Part shown: positions 12,790 to 25,900 of the stretch, piece after piece
Layout of the letters: every line of letters begins with the position of its first letter
Numbering within the stretch: position 1 is the stretch's first letter
Position numbers and translations under genes: made by a program
The notes under the pieces: generated by a model
Seen by the model: only the letters and a program-made list of their open reading frames with translations
Told to the model about the DNA's origin: nothing
Databases searched by the model: none
NCBI GenBank assembly: GCA_013400975.1
Contig: WBMZ01000250.1
Location: 62,001-126,000 of the forward strand
Length of the DNA stretch: 64,000 bases
Direction of reading: 5' to 3'
From: Atrichornis clamosus
Taxonomy: Eukaryota > Chordata > Aves > Passeriformes > Menuridae

Positions 12790-14100
12790 ACTCGAAAGTG
12801 AGCTCCCACCCCTCGAGCTGCAAACACAGGCAGCTCGAAACACAGCACTGTACACAAACAGAGAGCTTTTGTCCCAGCTTTTGTGCCACGGGCACACCGG
12901 CCTCGCCGCGACATCCACTACTTACCAGCTTCCCCCCGTGTCAAACCAGCAGAGCTTCACCCACCCAGTTCAACTGCCAGTGCCTGTCCCCAGAGAGCCT
13001 CACTGGAGAGACATCGTGCACATGGAGTTAAAGGAGCGATGTGGGGACCGCGCAGACCTGGGCACACAATGCGCATTGTCCTTCTGCGTGCGGAGAGCCC
13101 GGTCAGCCCGGAAAAACACTTCAAACCCAGCGGAGCTGCACCGACTTGAACCACGGTCCAGGTCGGACCCGGAGGCACTTTGGGGCTGAAGATTTCTAGA
13201 GAGCATCATGTCAAATAAAGAAAACCAGCAACAGGCAGAAAAGGCTTTCACTGCAAGAAACCCGGCCGGCAGCTCGGCAGAACAGGTTGTGTCAGCATAT
13301 TGAGTAACTCTCAGGGTTTTTTCCATATCCCAACACGGCGAGTTGGGAAGGGACGTGGCAGGGTCACGGCTTCACCAGCGCTGGGGACACTGAGCTTCAC
13401 CACGCCGCTGAGCTCCTCACCCCAGCCACCCGCGCTGACCCCAGGGCAGGAGCCGCACCGATCCAGACCCACCCACTGCACAGCAAGAAAAACGCGTCAA
13501 ACCATCCCGAGTATGTCCGGCAGGCTGACAAACACCTCCCCGCGGCAAAGTCTGCCCCAGCAAAGAGCCCGGGCAGGGAACGCACTTGAAAACAGGCGCC
13601 CAGCGCTGAAGCCAGCGCAGTGCCCCCGGGCCGGACACCCACCCCGGGGCACCTCCGCGCCCAGCCCTGCCCGCACCCACCTCCGGCCCCCGCGGCCGCG
13701 GGTGCCCCATGGTGCCGTCAGAGCCAGCCGGGTCCCGTCCCTCTCCCGGGGCAGCGGCGGCCGGAGCAGCCGCTCGGAGGAGGCGGACAAGGTTCCCCGC
13801 AGCGGGCGCTGCCCAGGGCCGGCCCCGCGGTCCCGCCCCGCGCCCGCCCCCGCCGATGGCACCGCAGCCTCTCCCGCCCGCGGGACCGGCCCAGCGGAGG
13901 GCGTGATTAGCCCAGGACAAATCATAGTGATCTAGAGAGGAGGAACTCTACTGTTTAATTCCGACTTCGCAGCGCGGCGGGTGAAGGGACTCAGAGATTC
14001 CCGCACGCTCCACGTGCCGCTTCCACAGGGAGCACAGTTCCCCTTCGTGCCCAGAGATTCCAAGAGGGAGAAGACAAGGTTCCCCACCGTCACCGAGGAA
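12790..14100. promoter_or_regulatory. CpG island with core 13.5-13.9 kb, probable promoter
   Basis: CpG dinucleotides are dense here and scarce elsewhere in the window. The core, about 13500-13910, is strongly GC rich and carries GC-box-like CCGCCCC and CGCCCGCCCCCGCC motifs at 13833-13854, expected for Sp/KLF factors. CpG-rich shoulders extend to about 12790 and 14100. In birds such islands usually mark transcription starts. No TATA box is evident, as is common for island promoters. Direction is uncertain. The minus strand offers the better first exon (ATG at 13710, good Kozak context, donor after 13681). Divergent transcription is possible. Confidence 0.6.
13681..13925 (-). other. Candidate first exon of an unidentified minus-strand transcript
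   Basis: Within the CpG island the minus strand reads GACGGCACCATGGGG, with the ATG at 13710-13708, a purine at -3 and G at +4, so a strong Kozak context. Ten codons follow (MGHPRPRGPE), then GAG/GTGGGT, a plausible donor with the last exon base at 13681, in phase 0. The same frame stays open upstream, so the true start and 5' boundary are unknown. The 13925 limit marks an upstream ATG in another frame. I cannot identify the product. It could equally be a noncoding RNA exon or chance. Confidence 0.25.
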
Positions 14101-17100
14101 GTGCATTTGGCCAGGGAAACAAATGGAAAAAGCCTGTGCAAATTAACAATTATTAATTGCACATGCAATGGTATTTTTGGCATAAGACAACCCAATAATT
14201 AAAGTCCGGTGCTGCTTGGATCTGAGCCGTCCTCCCCTGCATATGCTGTATTTACCACGTTACTTCCTATATGCCCTTTTTAATATGGAAAGAAGCAGAT
14301 TTTTTAAGTGAGAGAGAGGAAATTTTTGTACTTACAGAGGCTTTGAACTGACAAGCGGATGAGCAACCCCCCCAGCAGGTTCCAGCTTTAACCCAGCCAT
14401 GAGTGCTGGTGAAACGCCTAAAATCTGTCTGCAGCACTGCAGCTCTCACTGCCGCAGCTGTACAGGGATATCTTGGTGATTTCTTCCAGGGAACTCAGTG
14501 TTTCCACTTCTATCTCTACAGCAAGACTTCAACGTGGTTGTTAGGATATTTTTCTTCCTTAAAGGATTTTCTTTTTTGTATCTATAAATCACGAAGGACT
14601 GAACCATAGTCCTCAGAGCTACATGAGATAAATAACCCAGCTTTGGTCACTGCTGATTCAGAGGCAGCTTCTAAACCCTGCTCTGGCAGTGCAGTATTGA
14701 AGCATCTCCATGTTCTCCAGCAGAACAGTATCTGCCTTGTTAATGGGCACACCTGTAACACGTTGGCTCAGCTCATTTACACTGGGCTTACTACGACTTG
14801 GCTTACCAACAACTTAGTAAAACCAGCGTGAGTGATGTGCTTCACATTTAAAATCAAGCTTGGAAATCTAAGATAGGTTCCCAATAGCATTGCAACACGC
14901 TTTCCTTCAGCTCCAGGCGTTGGGCTCAAACACTGCCCCACTCAGCATCTTTGGAGAGTTGTGAGTCAAGGTGGCTCAGCAGTGCCAGCTGCATTGAGCA
15001 AGGAAAAAGCCAGCACAGGCATTTGTAACACTCAGTGTCGGGAGAGAACAAAGCAACAGAGGAAAACAGGGTGGAGCTCTGCAGGGCGATGGGAAACACT
15101 CAAAGTCACCCTATATCACTGCTATTTCCACCCCAAAGAGTGGGCAGAGCCATCTTCCAGAAGGACACGTTACCCCATGCTGCAGAGAGGTTTGATGCTA
15201 AACATATGGATTAGGAATCAGTGGCGAGATGGCACGGGGAGCATCCGTCAGGACAGCCACCTGCCCAGGATGCCCCATTTCTGCTGTCCTCTCCAGACGC
15301 ACCTCTGCTGACCCCACAGCTTCCCGGGGCAGGAGGCCAGCAGGCTGCAGGGAACCTCTGCCACCTCCCATCTCTGCACACCTCTCCACGTGTGTTGGGA
15401 GAGCAGGGACATCTCTGGCACAGACAAAAACAACTCTGTCTGTAGACAAACCCCAGCCCTCCCGCCCAGAGCTCATTTCAGTGCTCATCCCCTGTGTGAC
15501 TGGCTGATTTCTGGCAAATCTTTCCAAAGCCATAAACCTTAGCTCACTTAATGCGTATTTAATCTCTCTGCTGTAGGTTTATGTTGGCAGTGAGCAGGGC
15601 TAGACCAGTAGCAGAAGAGAGCAGGCAGCGTGGATGAGCATTTTAGCCTCTACAGTACACAACTCCCCCCTCCTCACCACCACAACAGAGCAGGTTCTCC
15701 ACACACAGTTACCGTCTCTTCCAGCAGAAACACCTCTGTGCCCGTGTCCATGAGTGATTTTCAACACTTCCCAGAACCTTCCCTCTCCCAGGGACAATTC
15801 ATGAAGTGGAGACTTGGCACATACCTTCGAAAATATCTTGAGCTCTGAAGAAGCACCGTATTGTCTGGTGGGGGTTTCTTTGGTTCTCTGTTCCCACCTG
15901 CTTTTCAATCTCCACACATCCCTCCGAGGACGCTTAGTGTTGTCACAGGGCTGTGAAGTTTTCTTTTTTAAAGTGAGACACTGGTGCAAAGAGTGCTCTG
16001 AGTGACAGTCACACAGGAATTGAGGCTGCTGCAGTCTGTAAAACCAAGGTGCTAATATTAGGAATCTTTTTTTGTTGTTGTTTAGTTGTACTTCATTCAT
16101 ATTTTTAATTGTCTCTAAAAATGTTCACTTTCATGTCCGATTAAGTGGCCAAAAGTGGGGCTACATGAGGCATGTAGAGACATCTGCAGAAAGGATTTTG
16201 GAGAACTAAAAGCCTATGCTGCTGCACACCAAAGCAAATCCATCAGCTGAAAGATAACACAAGAAGAGAAAAAGGGATTTTTCCTTTTAAATAAGAACAT
16301 TGTCTTCAATCTTGGTCACCACCTGGCATCATAAACAGGGAGAAAGGGGAGGAGCAGAGGGACAGCAGCTGCTAGACACTAGAGAAATGCCAAACTAAAG
16401 CCTCGGAGCAGGCAGGAGTGAGCAAGTGACAGCACAAAGAAGCATCACCTTCTGCAAGCCTCTCAAATCATTTTCTCACACCCAGAAAAGCATTCTGCCC
16501 TTCCTCTATGGCAAAAGGCAGTTTTGCCAAAGGGTTGTAGTGCAGGAGTGCCCTCAGCAGAGCCACATCAGGATCCATCTGACACGTTGAACACAGGTGT
16601 CATCTAAACACAGGGGTTTGCCCATAGAGATTTTTATGACCAATTTGTTTTTCCTTTGTTAGGTGAGCCCAGCTCCCCAGAACAGCCCCCAGCCCTGCGT
16701 TATTCACAGTGTCACCAACAACCGGCTCTTCCCCAGCCTGGTGCTGCTGAACAGCTGGCACCGTTCACAGCAACCAACACATCCCTGGCTGGGTGGAAAA
16801 TCAAAGATGGCAAAACCAGAAGAACCCAACCATTAAATGCTTGAGGGGAGAACTTTGCTGCCTGTCTTTCATATTTGCAGACATTGAAAGGGCCTTTTTC
16901 TTCCTTGTATTTCCCCTGTAGCCACCCAGGGGCTCCCTGGAACCAAGTGTGGGTCATGTTGGTGCCTCTGCAAAGCCGTGGGGACCAGTGGGGAACCAGG
17001 GAATAAAAGGGGGTTGTTTTACCTCCAGTTGGGTCCCATGCAGGAAGGAGCCTGCAGAGCCCCAGGGCAGGGAGGAATCAGCTTTATCACCCATGGTGAG

Positions 17101-20100
17101 ATGAGGGTTGCTTTTGGCATGGTGTAAAGCCAGGCTCCAGCGCAGGACAGCACCGTGCCTCCTGCACCCTGTCCCCAGCCTCTGCTGAAGCTGTCCTGGC
17201 TAGAGAGCAAAGGGTTTTCTGCCCCACAGCACCGTGGGGCAGCTCTTTAGGACAAGAGGGCCGTTATACCCCGTGTACCAGTGTCACCTCACTCAGGATG
17301 GGAAGCGTGTTCTGCTGTAGCCGTGGCAGAGCACTGCAATGAGAAAGGGCCTCGACATCCTCCCACGAGGGGCACAGGGGATGGGGCAGAACAGTGCTCA
17401 GCTCTGACTCCAGTGCCATCACAGCAGGCGATGGAGCCCCGTGGAGGTGTGTGCCAGACATCCCAGGAAAACCCTGTGTATCCAGGCTGGTGACGCTGCC
17501 AAGGATGGAGCAACCTGAAACAACCTGATAAGGACCAGCTGGCATTAAGCCACATACACGCACAAAAGAGTAATTTTTATTGTTTTGTCCTATAAGATCA
17601 GTATACCAAAAGGAAAAGCCAGGGCTGCTTTTAGAAATCACATTGTCAAGTACTTTTTTGTCTCCTCCCCCCTTCAAGGACCGCTATTGTCCTCCTAACT
17701 TTGAGGGAACAGGCAGGGGAGGAAGTTTTGTTAACAGGCACTTCAACATGAGGTGCCTGACTTGGCCACGGGGCCTCCTGGGAGTTGTAGTCATGTCTTC
17801 TCCCACTCAAATCACTTTTCCTGGCAAAATTCCACAGCACTGTAATACCCCCCATGACACAGCAGCAACCCCCACCTGCATGGCCAGGGGACAGCAGGAC
17901 CCCTGGACTTTAGTTGCTACACGACAACCCCAGGATCCAAACCTTATCAGATTTGGCCAGAATATTTCAGTTTTCTTTCGCATCCTTGTGCTCTCACAGA
18001 ATTCCCATGGAAACACAAACAAAGCTCTTGCTGTTTGGGTTTGGTTGGGGCTTTTTTCCTTCTCTCGGCGGGGGGGTGTGGATGAAAGTGGGAAATGAAA
18101 AACTAAAAAAAAACCTTAAAAAAAAAGTATGGAATAATACATGAGATACCACTTTTAGCTTTATCTTCCCTGCAGCAGTGCATCTCCCCTCTGTGTCACC
18201 CCTTCAGAGCCTCAGGGGACAGAAATGGGCCTCAGAGCTAAAATAATACATATCTCTTGGATCACAAACTTGCTTTGGGCAGGAAATGCCCCAAATCCTG
18301 GCTCTCCCGCCCTTTTCCTCACTGGTGCATCGTTCCACAGATACCTGGATGCCACCGTGTGGCAGCTGCCCCGAGCAGCCGTGGAGGGACAAAGATAGGA
18401 ACAGGGCTGCAGGGAAAGGCAAGGCTTTTAGGGGGGAAAAAGAAAAGGGGGGAAGAAAAGATGAAATAAAAAGGAGGGGGTTCTTTTGCAGCAATTCACA
18501 AAACTTCAAGGAATGCCAAGCACGTCAGTACATGAAGCACAGGATCTGGAGGAAGGAGAGAGTGCAAACCAGCTCCGTATGGTGTTAAGCTCAGACACAC
18601 ACTGCCTTTCTATTTAAAGCCCTGCAGTAACGTGAATGCCAGGTTTGAGTTAGCTCTGCAAGTCCCTCTGAAAACAATTTACATGGTCCTCTCCACCACA
18701 GAATCTGGTTATCTGACAGCTTTTAATGCCTTACCATTCCCACACAGCAGGATACAACCCACTTTTGCTTGCTGGAGAACTGAAGCCCAGGTCTGGAAAG
18801 ACATTTAATCAATCACAGAGACCAGTGGGACCTCCCTGGGGTCCACAGCAGCTTTGGGATGAAGAGATGGGCTGCAGAGTGTTTAGTGCTGTTGCCCACC
18901 CCTCCCTTTTCCCTCGCCTGGGCGACGATGCTGGGTGGAACCCTGAAGATGGGGGTTGTGCTACCAGCACTGGCTACCCAGGCACGTCCTGCAGGCCAGA
19001 CCATCCTGGCAAGGCCAAAACATCCTTCCTCCTCTAACAGCACCCTAAAACTGTCTCCTGCCAGGAGGGGGCAAGAAGAAGCAATACACAATACAGGGTC
19101 AGGGCTTGGGGTACCCCTCATTCTCCCATCCTCTGCCTCTGGGGAATGCCTTATTTTCCCATGAAGTAGCTCTGGGGTATGTTGCCGTTTCCCCTAGTCT
19201 GCCTCAACAGCACTGCTTCTCATTTATTCCAAGGTGCAGTTCATTAAATGGAGAATTAAATTTTTTATCATTTGTCCATAACAGGCTGTCAAGTCGCTGT
19301 GTTATTATTAGCAACAGGAAAGGAACTAAGTAAATTATTCTTAAAGTATGTAATGAGCACTTGAGTAAGAGTTAAGTAATGAGCGTTTCTTTAGCGAGGA
19401 ACCTGAGCGAGACACGCTCCACCCATTTTGTTAACAAAGGCTTACATAAGCTGGATGTTACATAAAGCCCTAAAATAAGGAGCCGGAGCACTCCCCCACC
19501 TTTGGGTGAGAGCGTTTCTGCAGCCCACGGATACCTGAGCTGACACTGAACCAGCTCTGAGCTGACAGGCCGCTGATGGCCAGGCCTGGAGCTGGCAGGA
19601 GCCAGTGGCAGGGACTGAGGTGTCCCGTGTGTGCTGGCACCAGCCCTGAGCACAGCGAGCCTGGATTTGCCCTCGCACTGCCCCGGACACGGCCCCTACA
19701 CTAACACGCTCCAAGCAGCTTCATCAGCCCTGTGATGATCAAAGAACATATCTCCCTTCTCCTGTGGCAGGGCAGGCTGAACACCATCCAATCCCAGGGT
19801 GTCATCCCAAGGGAATGATAGGTGGTGCTTAGGAAGGGGCATGCAGGCGGGGCATGGTTATGGGGAGGCTTCTCTGCAACCCTCCCTGTCTCCAGGGATC
19901 TGCAGGAAAGGGACTTTCCAAGCCAGAAGTTCTGTCTTTGTAGTTTCACAGCTCCTGGCAGCTGATCCTTTCAATAAACTGGCTGGTCAGTTCTCAAGTT
20001 CTCGTGAACTTTCAACTTCCGCCACATCATGCAACAAAACCCACCACAATTTACCATAATTTATCTGCAGGGGAAAGGGAACCCACATCTTGCAACATCA

Positions 20101-20787
20101 ACTACTAGAGCTAAAAAAAGCCTCTTCATCATATCTTGTGTGCCTGAAAGCCTGTCTGTCTAGAGAGAAATCATCTGTCTCCATAAAGAAGTACTTTTCC
20201 TCCCTAGACATCTTGCATCCCACCTTAAAATGCACAATTCCAACACTCAGATGGCAGATTCAGCTGACAGCACTGGTTGCTTCCTAGACACAAGGTCAAA
20301 AAAAAACATCAGAGAAGAGAATTTGCAATTCTCTACGTGACCCAGACACCAAATGCTCTGTCAAATGCAGGTATCAGATGCAGTTGCATGAGAAGTCAGG
20401 GATACTTATCTGATTGAGGGGGGGAAAAGGGGGAGAAGAGGTCTTTAGAAACAGGATTGTTGGACAGGCAGAGCAGAACATGTCAGGAGTTACTCTCTGG
20501 ACTACAAGGGGGCTATTCATTGCTGCAATCAGTTTGCTCTGCAGTACTTGCAGAAACACGCCAAGGCTGCTCTGTGATTCTGCCGACTGACTTAACGTTT
20601 GTGATTTGCCTAACCTTTGCTCTAAATAAATGGGGGCCACACAGAGGGAATTTTGATGCAAGTCCTCTCCCCTCCATCTGCAACTCACTGGCTTCCCGGG
20701 GCTTTGTTTTAAAGGAGGGACAGACAGAAGGCAGGCAGGAGGAGAAAATGAAGAAATGAAATGCAAGCTGTCTGGCCCACACAATTG
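14101..20787. other. Noncoding stretch, 6.7 kb
   Basis: No recognisable gene or repeat. A strong minus-strand donor sequence (CCTCT/GTAAGTAC) sits near 14334 with an open segment behind it, but there is no family match. A run of seven G lies near 18070. The longest open frame is 172 codons on the plus strand (17580-18098), without recognisable motifs. Confidence 0.4.
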
Positions 20788-20829
20788 AAAAAAAAAAAGA
20801 AAGAAAAAAAAGAAAAAAAAAAGAAAAAA
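20788..20829. repeat. A-rich (AAAG-type) low-complexity tract
   Basis: 42 bp of A interrupted by single G residues. It is likely length-variable between individuals. No retroposon body is recognisable just upstream that would make it a poly(A) tail. Confidence 0.8.
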
Positions 20830-22111
20830 TAGCCTGGCTTTGCTTTCTGTCGTGCTATTTATCTTACTTCAGAATGAAATCCAGATGACATAGATAAGAC
20901 AGGGATGACCCCTAGTGCCCTCTCCAGCTGCAGTTTTCACTATTATTCCCTGTATTGATATTAGAGCATAAACAGAGAGAAGAAGCAGCACCTTTCAGAG
21001 TTGTTCTTCATTCACAAAGCCTCTCTCTCCCCTTTCAGAAACAAGATCTCATTTCCTCTCACTACTCAAACTCTATCACTGCGAGGCATTCGCTGCAGCA
21101 TCCCTTTGTCGCTGTTGTCTGGGAACAAAATTAAACACATTTACTTGTGTAAGAACTTATTATATTCCATTGACTATTTATCATAGTACATTTATATTTA
21201 TCACCTTACATAAAAGAAAGAATAGCCTATTTTGCTAGCTCCAGGCTTGTCAATAGCTAAGAGCAGCCATTCAAACTCCTGAGAAGAGCCCTTTGTCTTG
21301 TAAAAAGTGTGTTTTGCAGCACCAAGGCGCTGAAAGGAGCGACTCTTCCCTGTGACAGCCATCAGTATGCACCACTTTTTTTTTGTCTTGCAGAAACGTC
21401 AAAACTCTGTTCTCGTGAATCAGCCTGCACCAGACATACCGTGCTCACTGTGCCGGGCGATGCTCGGGGGCTGTTCCTGGTGTTCTGGTGAGGGAACAGC
21501 TCCTCTTTCAGAAAAACCTTGAGACACCTCCTCATAGATTACTGTGGGATGCAGGATTTTTCTTGAGGAAATAACTGATCTTAGCACAAGCCTGAAAGAT
21601 TTTTAGCTTCATGTAATGGGAGGGCTTTGAGCACTTCCTGTGCTGGTGAGGTCGTGGCTGTGCCCACCCACCAGCGTCCAGTGTGTGTGGTACCACCCTG
21701 ACACAGGGCTTGGGGGACAGGGCTGTACTTCTCCTCAGCTGACATCTCAAAATTTCCTACATTTCATAGGATCTCATCATGCAAAAAAGTCCCCTGCTAA
21801 CTGTCCCCACAGCAACGTTTCTATCCTCAAGAGAGCAGCAAACTCTCCTGTGCAGCCTCTCAGCCCGCCACGGCCTTATCTGATGCCTCTCCAGCTCCGT
21901 GCTTCTTCCCTGTCCGTCGCAGGCGGTTGTCAGCACTGACAGCCGTCACCTCAGCACCCCTCCTGCTGCACCAGGGCTCTCCTGCAGAGCCTGGATCCTC
22001 AGAGCCGGCACCCTCACTGCTCGAGCCCCAGGAACGCTTCAACGCTTCCCAAAAGTAATCCCCCAGCTCAGCCTCGGGGAACTCTCGGGAACCACGGGAC
22101 ATGGCATGTTG
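20830..22111. other. Noncoding stretch
   Basis: I see no recognisable gene, RNA or mobile element. Open frames are short. Confidence 0.4.
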
Positions 22112-22345
22112 CTCTCACCCCCATCACCACCCTGCTGGCACCTGCTTCCCCTTTTGCCACCCACCAGCCCATTTCTCCACCAGAAACAACTTCCAGGTCC
22201 CAGCCACTCCTTCCTCCCCAACATCTTTTCACTTTCACACAGACTCCCCGACCCCTCATCCCCAGAGTTCCTTCCCCTAAAACCTCCAGACTTCCTGCTG
22301 CTCCCATTACGCCCCCCCACGCCCCCTTTCCTGGCATTTATCCCC
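22112..22345. repeat. Pyrimidine-rich (C-rich) low-complexity tract
   Basis: The plus strand is dominated by C and T with CCCC-containing units for about 230 bp, ending in a run of seven C. The long frames here (168 codons plus, 102 codons minus) have proline/serine- or glycine-rich translations that follow from this composition, so I do not call them genes. Confidence 0.55.
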
Positions 22346-22492
22346 ATGACTGAGCCCAGCTGTGGCTGGGTGAGCCACAGGCGAGGCTGGTTGAGGCCCC
22401 TGTAACCAGTGTTTTACTCGTTGCAGGGCTGGGTGGGCACACTGCAACTAAAGCAACTGCATTTTTTCCAGTTTTTTCCATCTGCTCTGGAC

Positions 22493-22915
22493 ATAGAATC
22501 GTGGAATGGTTTGGGTTGGAAGGGACCTTAAAGATCATCCCTGCCATGGGCAGGGACACCTTCCACTATCCCAGATTGCTCCAAGCCCTGTCCAGCCTGG
22601 CCTTGGACACTTTCAGGGATGGGGCAGCCACAGCTTCCTTGGGAAACCTGTGCCAGGGCCTCAACACCCACACAGGGAGGAATTTTTTTCCTAATATTCC
22701 ATCTGTACCTGCCCTCTGTCAATTTGAATCCATTCCCCCCTGTCCTGTCACTCCAAGCTCTTCTCCAAAGTCCCTCTCCAGGTCTCTTGGAGCTCCTTTA
22801 GGCCCTGGAAGAGGCTCTAAGATCTCCCTAGACTCTTCTCATCTCCAGGCAGAACACCCCCAACTGTCTCAGTCTGTCTCCAGAGCAGAGGGGCTCCAGT
22901 CCCCTGACTATCAAG
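22493..22915 (-). mobile_element. CR1 LINE, 5'-truncated 3' end, 420 bp
   Basis: The plus strand is the reverse complement of the CR1 3' end. It reads CATAGAATCGTGGAATGG, GTTTGGGTTGGAAGGGACC, TTAAAGATCAT, then GGGGCAGCCACAGCTTCCTT and later blocks including CTCCAGGCAGAACA and GGGGCTCCAGTCCCCTGA. This copy is longer than the one at 455 and is the best-preserved in the window. It lacks about 11 bp between AAAGATCA and CTGCCATGGGC that the 455 copy keeps. The right boundary is approximate. No protein-coding part of CR1 remains. Confidence 0.93.
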
Positions 22916-25900
22916 GATATAATACTGCTCTACTTACGTGTCTGATTCTCTGAATCATTTTCCCCTGGTTTTGTATCTCTAGGTTCACATGTTCCCTTGT
23001 TTACATTAAAAAGCAACAGTTTCTGAATGGAATTTTCTCCTAATATTTTATTCTTAAAGTAGGTTTCAAGGGTGGTAGGAATTGTGCTAGTCATTGCATA
23101 ATTTTGGGTTTATCTGGTGTAAGTCCCACTTGCTTTGCTTGTGTCGTTCTGACATACCCTGTGCTTGCCAGCATGACACCACCTCTGCATTGCTCTTGTG
23201 TCTCAGGATCCAGCGCTGCTATGACCTTCCCACTTTACTTCTTTTCCCTTCTGTTTTACTTAAGGATATGCAAAAATCTCATCCCTCAGAGTCACTGTGT
23301 GCTTCTTTCACAATGTCCCATGTTCCTTCTCCTGAGTTTGTTTTCCTTGTTAGCTTTAGTAAACACCATTTTCTCTTTATTTCTGTTCTGACTGTATGTG
23401 ATCCCATATAGAGAAGGCACTACTCAACTAAGCAGCCTTTATTTTACCCTTCTACTACCTTGACTAAGCAGATATTGCTTTTAATTTCCCACACTATAGC
23501 ACACATCTCTTTCTATGGCTGCATTTTTCTCTATAGTCTCATTTTTGCTTGGTGCTAGGTCTGTGTTTTCCAGCTTTGCTTTGCACATAAAACAATCTGT
23601 CAGCTTACATGTGCCTATAACTAGTGGGAGTATTAGTTTTGAATATTTTCATTTAAACTCTAGCTTCGTTCACTCACACTGTTAAAATGCTCAAAATTAG
23701 CTCATCACTTTAAAATTTGATTATCACATGAATGAGCTTTTTTTGCATCCTTTTGCAATATGCCACTTTCCAGGTTCCTCAAATCCTTGTTCGTGTTGTG
23801 AAGTGAAAATGCTTTCTCGGATGTCACCTGGACGTCAGAATCTGAACCAGGTAATTCTGGATTTGATACAAATCCAGCCACTGAAGCAGTCCTTCATCAG
23901 GTGAAATAGAATCATCATCATTTAAAAAATGCTTTCATTAAAGACTGGAGGTTTTTTCCTTCCAAAGGCTACACTGGTTCAAGGAAACTATAAACCCCAT
24001 GGTTTGCCTGACCCTGCAGGTCAGAGAAGATGATCAGAATAGTTTACTCTCTTATTCATACTGCAAAACTCAGAAATATCCGGACAAACTGCAACTGCCT
24101 TTGGTAGAGAGATGGTCAGATGTGATAAGGGAGTTGCTGCTTCTGATCTTAAATGCTCCAAATTCACCCACAGTCCGGCTGAGACACCTACCTCTCCCCC
24201 AGAGATCAGTGATGCATCACTGTTTTCCTTTTTATCTGAGATATCTTATAACTTTCAAAACTTTCCTCTTCAAAACTTTGTTAGAAGACTGCACTTGATT
24301 GTCCTGGTGATGGAGAGCCAGTGTTGTACCACGATTATTGTTGCTTTAGCGTCCCCCCAGCTTCTGACTCCTGTAAATCAGAAGGTGACCCACTTGGAGG
24401 AGTTTGGAGAGCCAGAGGCAGGTCCCAGACCTTTCTCCTTCACATGCTCAGCAGCAAAGTCCCTGTGCTTGGGCCATGGGTTGTAGCAGCCAGGTTAGCT
24501 CTGTCCCCTCCAGCCACCACCCTGACTCCCACAAGGCTGCACACAACACCTTGTTGGGAGCCCAGGGACAGGGAGGCCACAGGAAAGAGGATTTTAACGT
24601 CGTGGCCTATTCAATGGATCGCAACAGGAAAAAAATGGGGTTGAATGAGCCATGAGAGTTTTGAGACACCATGAGAAACCCACCAGACATTCAGTGGCAC
24701 CACACAACACAGGGAGGGAGAACACAGGATGGAGCAGATCCCACCTCCCAACACAAAGCCCATGAGAAAAGGTTTTATTTTTCCTGCTGAAAATCCATCA
24801 GGAAGCATAAAGCTAGTCTCAAAAAAGTCATTTTACTATTTGCCAAACACATATGCAAAAAAAGGCATTTAGAAATGCTGGGCACTGTCTTTCCAGAGTT
24901 CAGACCAAACTCAAGGCTGCCATCAGGCCTCGTTCCCCAGAAATCTGCTCCCAGTTTGCTCAAGCCCTCCACTTAAACCAGTAGCATAATCTCTATTCTT
25001 CTTTTTTCCCCAAACTTCCACTCATTTTGCACAGTTCAAACAAAACGTGTAAAACCAGGCTTTGCCATAGGGTGAAAACTGAAAAAAGGAAGAACAAGTG
25101 AAAAATAAAGTCCACAAAATTCAAGAAAGACAGGACCTGACATACAAAGCCCCAGCAGAGTCCAGTCAATCATTTCTGTTTGTACTCACCAGCACAGGAG
25201 CTCAGAAGAGCACGGCTGGGGGTGCTCTCCTTCCTTTAATTCCATCCATAAATCTGGGAAGAGCAGAGTGTTACAAATCTCAGCGTGCTCAGCAGATAAA
25301 AATACCCAAGTGTACAGCACAGGATGAGTCGCCTTCACGTGGAAGCCTTTTTGAAGGCAATAACTGCACACAGGTGGGGCTGGGAGCAGCGTGTGGAGCA
25401 GGAGCGTGTTTACCGCTGTGACGGCAACGCCCATTTGCCCGGCTAACCCATCAGGTCCTCTTTAAACAGAGGGAAATGGTACAGAATAAACATTGAAAAT
25501 GTTTGCATTTCTCCCAGTTTTTGCCCTCCCTTAGCTGGCAATTGGGGATCCACTGCAGATTTCTGAAAATTATTAAGAAATGCATAAAGAACACTGACAA
25601 ACTGAGCAGCCGGTGGCACGCAGCCTCCGAGGTGTTGGGATTTATTAAACCTTCAGATGAAAGTGGCCCTGAAGTGCCAAATTCCTGTTTTACCCTCTGT
25701 CACACTGAGGGAACATAAACCTGACCCAGAACCAGTTCTTCAGCAATTTAATTGTAAGCATCGCGTACAGCAGCCGGTAACACACACCCAGAAATGGTCC
25801 ACTTAGGTTTTACGTTATTTTTTAACTGTCTTTGGCTTTTAACTTTCTGCCAGTCCCTAATGCATACCTGGATACCTAATTATCTCAGAGAAGCCAGAGG

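Noticed and set aside
12900..12940. Minus-strand donor GCTG/GTAAGTAG near 12924
   Set aside because: All three frames upstream carry stops close by, so it does not extend the candidate island exon as coding sequence.
13300..13935. 211-codon plus-strand open frame across the CpG island
   Set aside because: GC-rich DNA has few stop codons, and the arginine/proline/serine-rich translation is what such DNA gives by chance. Two other frames are open there too.
16656..16844. Plus-strand frame just after TTTGTTAG, exon-like
   Set aside because: The would-be exon starts with GTGAG, which looks like a donor rather than coding start, and there is no donor at the other end or family match.
22068..22405. 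Open frames of 89-168 codons on both strands
   Set aside because: They are explained by the C-rich, stop-poor tract.
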